Of a stretch of DNA of 6,263 bases, positions 5,619-6,263 are shown one piece after another. The notes below the pieces were generated by a model. It saw only the letters and a list, made by a program, of their open reading frames with translations. It made no database searches and was not told the DNA's origin. Position 1 is the stretch's first letter, and every line of letters begins with the position of its first letter. Made by a program: the position numbers and the translations under genes. The stretch lies in the NCBI GenBank assembly GCA_001790645.1, contig MGDB01000146.1:1-6263 (forward strand), in the 5' to 3' direction. This DNA is from Candidatus Schekmanbacteria bacterium GWA2_38_11. GTDB lineage: Bacteria > Schekmanbacteria > GWA2-38-11.

Positions 5619-6095
5619 CTATTCTCCCTTACTAACACTTGCGTTTGAGCGTTTTCTTTTAGCCACAGCTTCTTCGTCCTTAAGCTTCAGCACTTCTGTC
5701 GGGCAGTACTTGACGCATTTCGGGTCACCGTCGCAAAGGTTGCAGACGATTGGTGAAATTTTCTCCCTGGGTATTGAAATTGCCCCAAAGGGACAGGCAA
5801 GGACACATTCTCCGCATCCGATGCAAAGTTCACTATCAATCTGCAGGGCATCGGTGTTTTTGTTTTTAGAAATCGCTGCCTGAGGACAGGCTTTTTTACA
5901 TGGTGGATTTTTACAGAGTTTGCATGTCAGGGGATAATCTGTAAGGTGGTCAACCTTAACAACTTTGATTCTTGAGAGCCATGGAGCAAAGATCTCCTCA
6001 TGCTCAAAGGAGCAGACCGTTTCACAGAGTCTGCAGCCTGAGCAAACAGATGGAAACTTTCCTTCTTCAAGAACTATTTTTTTGCCTTTGATCAA
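5619..6095 (-). CDS. Four-[4Fe-4S] ferredoxin-type electron-transfer subunit of AOR (AorA-like)
   Basis: 158 aa with sixteen cysteines in four regular groups: C18/C21/C24/C28, C58/C61/C66/C70, C91/C94/C97/C101 (CIGCGECVLACPFGAI) and C118/C121/C127/C131. This is the DmsB/HycB-like arrangement that binds four [4Fe-4S] clusters, with groups 1 and 4 and groups 2 and 3 pairing. There is no signal peptide or membrane segment, so it is cytoplasmic. It precedes the AOR gene on the same strand, as AorA precedes AorB in the studied Aromatoleum enzyme, where AorA is of similar size and relays electrons. This role is inferred from position and size. The start is TTG 6095-6093 with a weak AGG (6105-6103) seven bases upstream. 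An in-frame TAA at 6125-6123 rules out a longer ATG form. The basic, serine-rich tail (KRKRSNASVSKGE) is not part of the fold. Confidence 0.88.
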   Translation of the reverse strand: MIKGKKIVLEEGKFPSVCSGCRLCETVCSFEHEEIFAPWLSRIKVVKVDHLTDYPLTCKLCKNPPCKKACPQAAISKNKNTDALQIDSELCIGCGECVLACPFGAISIPREKISPIVCNLCDGDPKCVKYCPTEVLKLKDEEAVAKRKRSNASVSKGE

Positions 6096-6143
6096 ATTAG
6101 TGCCTGAAAAATGAGTTGAAATTTATTCTATTTAATTTTATTG

Positions 6144-6171
6144 AATTTATAAACAAAAATCTTAATGTCAA
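6144..6171 (-). promoter_or_regulatory. Candidate promoter of the polyferredoxin-AOR operon
   Basis: On the minus strand, TTGACA (6171-6166) is followed by overlapping -10 candidates in TATAAATT (6151-6144): TAAATT at 16-base spacing or TATAAA at 14. Transcription would begin roughly 40 bases before the TTG start. The -35 is a perfect match, but the -10 spacing is short and the region is very AT-rich, so this remains tentative. Confidence 0.4.
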
Positions 6172-6234
6172 ATAAAAATTGTGAAAGGCTATGAATAAAA
6201 ATAAAATAATAGAATGTAATCAAATGTCGGGTAG

Positions 6235-6256
6235 TGGCAGGTCTCCTGACCTGCCA
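6235..6256. repeat. Short perfect hairpin, REP-like
   Basis: TGGCAGGTC (6235-6243) and GACCTGCCA (6248-6256) form a perfect 9-bp stem around TCCT. It is preceded by CGGGTAG, similar to the GTAGGG that precedes the other hairpins in this window. It lies upstream of the polyferredoxin operon and is not followed by a T tract on the plus strand, so it looks like a dispersed repeat rather than a terminator. Confidence 0.6.
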
Positions 6257-6263
6257 TCAAGAA

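Noticed and set aside
6191..6263. Plus-strand ORF open to the right edge (ATG 6191, MNKNKIIECNQ...)
   Set aside because: It runs into the 6235-6256 hairpin repeat, its AAAGG is only two bases from the ATG, and the sequence is low-complexity at the start. It cannot be supported without sequence beyond the window.

Overview
This 6.26-kb window reads as chromosomal DNA of an anaerobic (or facultatively anaerobic), Gram-negative-type bacterium of moderate to low GC. The reasons are a pyranopterin tungsten/molybdenum aldehyde:ferredoxin oxidoreductase (AOR) with a dedicated four-cluster ferredoxin subunit, an AsmA-like envelope protein, and several dispersed palindromic repeats of the kind common in deltaproteobacterial, nitrospirotal and related uncultured genomes. 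The exact lineage cannot be fixed from the sequence. Several genes start with TTG.

Left part (1-2340): the 3' end of an AsmA-like gene (+) is followed by a palindromic repeat and a terminator-like hairpin. Next comes a toxin-antitoxin (TA) neighbourhood. It holds an orphan small antitoxin-like ORF (590-799, +), a complete DUF2281-antitoxin/PIN-toxin (VapBC-type) operon (1083-1729, +), and a convergent Phd/YefM-RelE operon (2283-1775, -). The RelE toxin appears to lack its normal C-terminal strand. The Phd/RelE operon has a near-consensus sigma70 promoter covered by two adjacent palindromes, probably the autoregulatory operator.

Right part (2360-6263), all genes on the minus strand: a four-[4Fe-4S] electron-transfer subunit (6095-5619) precedes the AOR catalytic subunit (5458-3578), and rlmN (3391-2360) follows. 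The first two form a probable aldehyde oxidation module: AOR oxidises an aldehyde to the acid at the W/Mo-bispyranopterin, and the electrons leave through its single [4Fe-4S] cluster to the polyferredoxin subunit. No flavin subunit (AorC) or MoaD-like gene lies beside them in the window. RlmN (rRNA/tRNA adenine-C2 methyltransferase) is a housekeeping gene.

Repeats occupy the gaps. A composite palindrome with perfect 19-bp terminal inverted repeats sits between the two AOR-module genes and has a diverged copy after the AsmA-like gene. A 97-bp MITE-like palindrome lies between the AOR gene and rlmN. A 9-bp-arm hairpin lies at the right edge. I see no wholly new system. The most rewarding leads are the structured element inside the AOR operon, the truncated RelE with its intact operator, and the orphan antitoxin-like ORF with a PIN-like leader.
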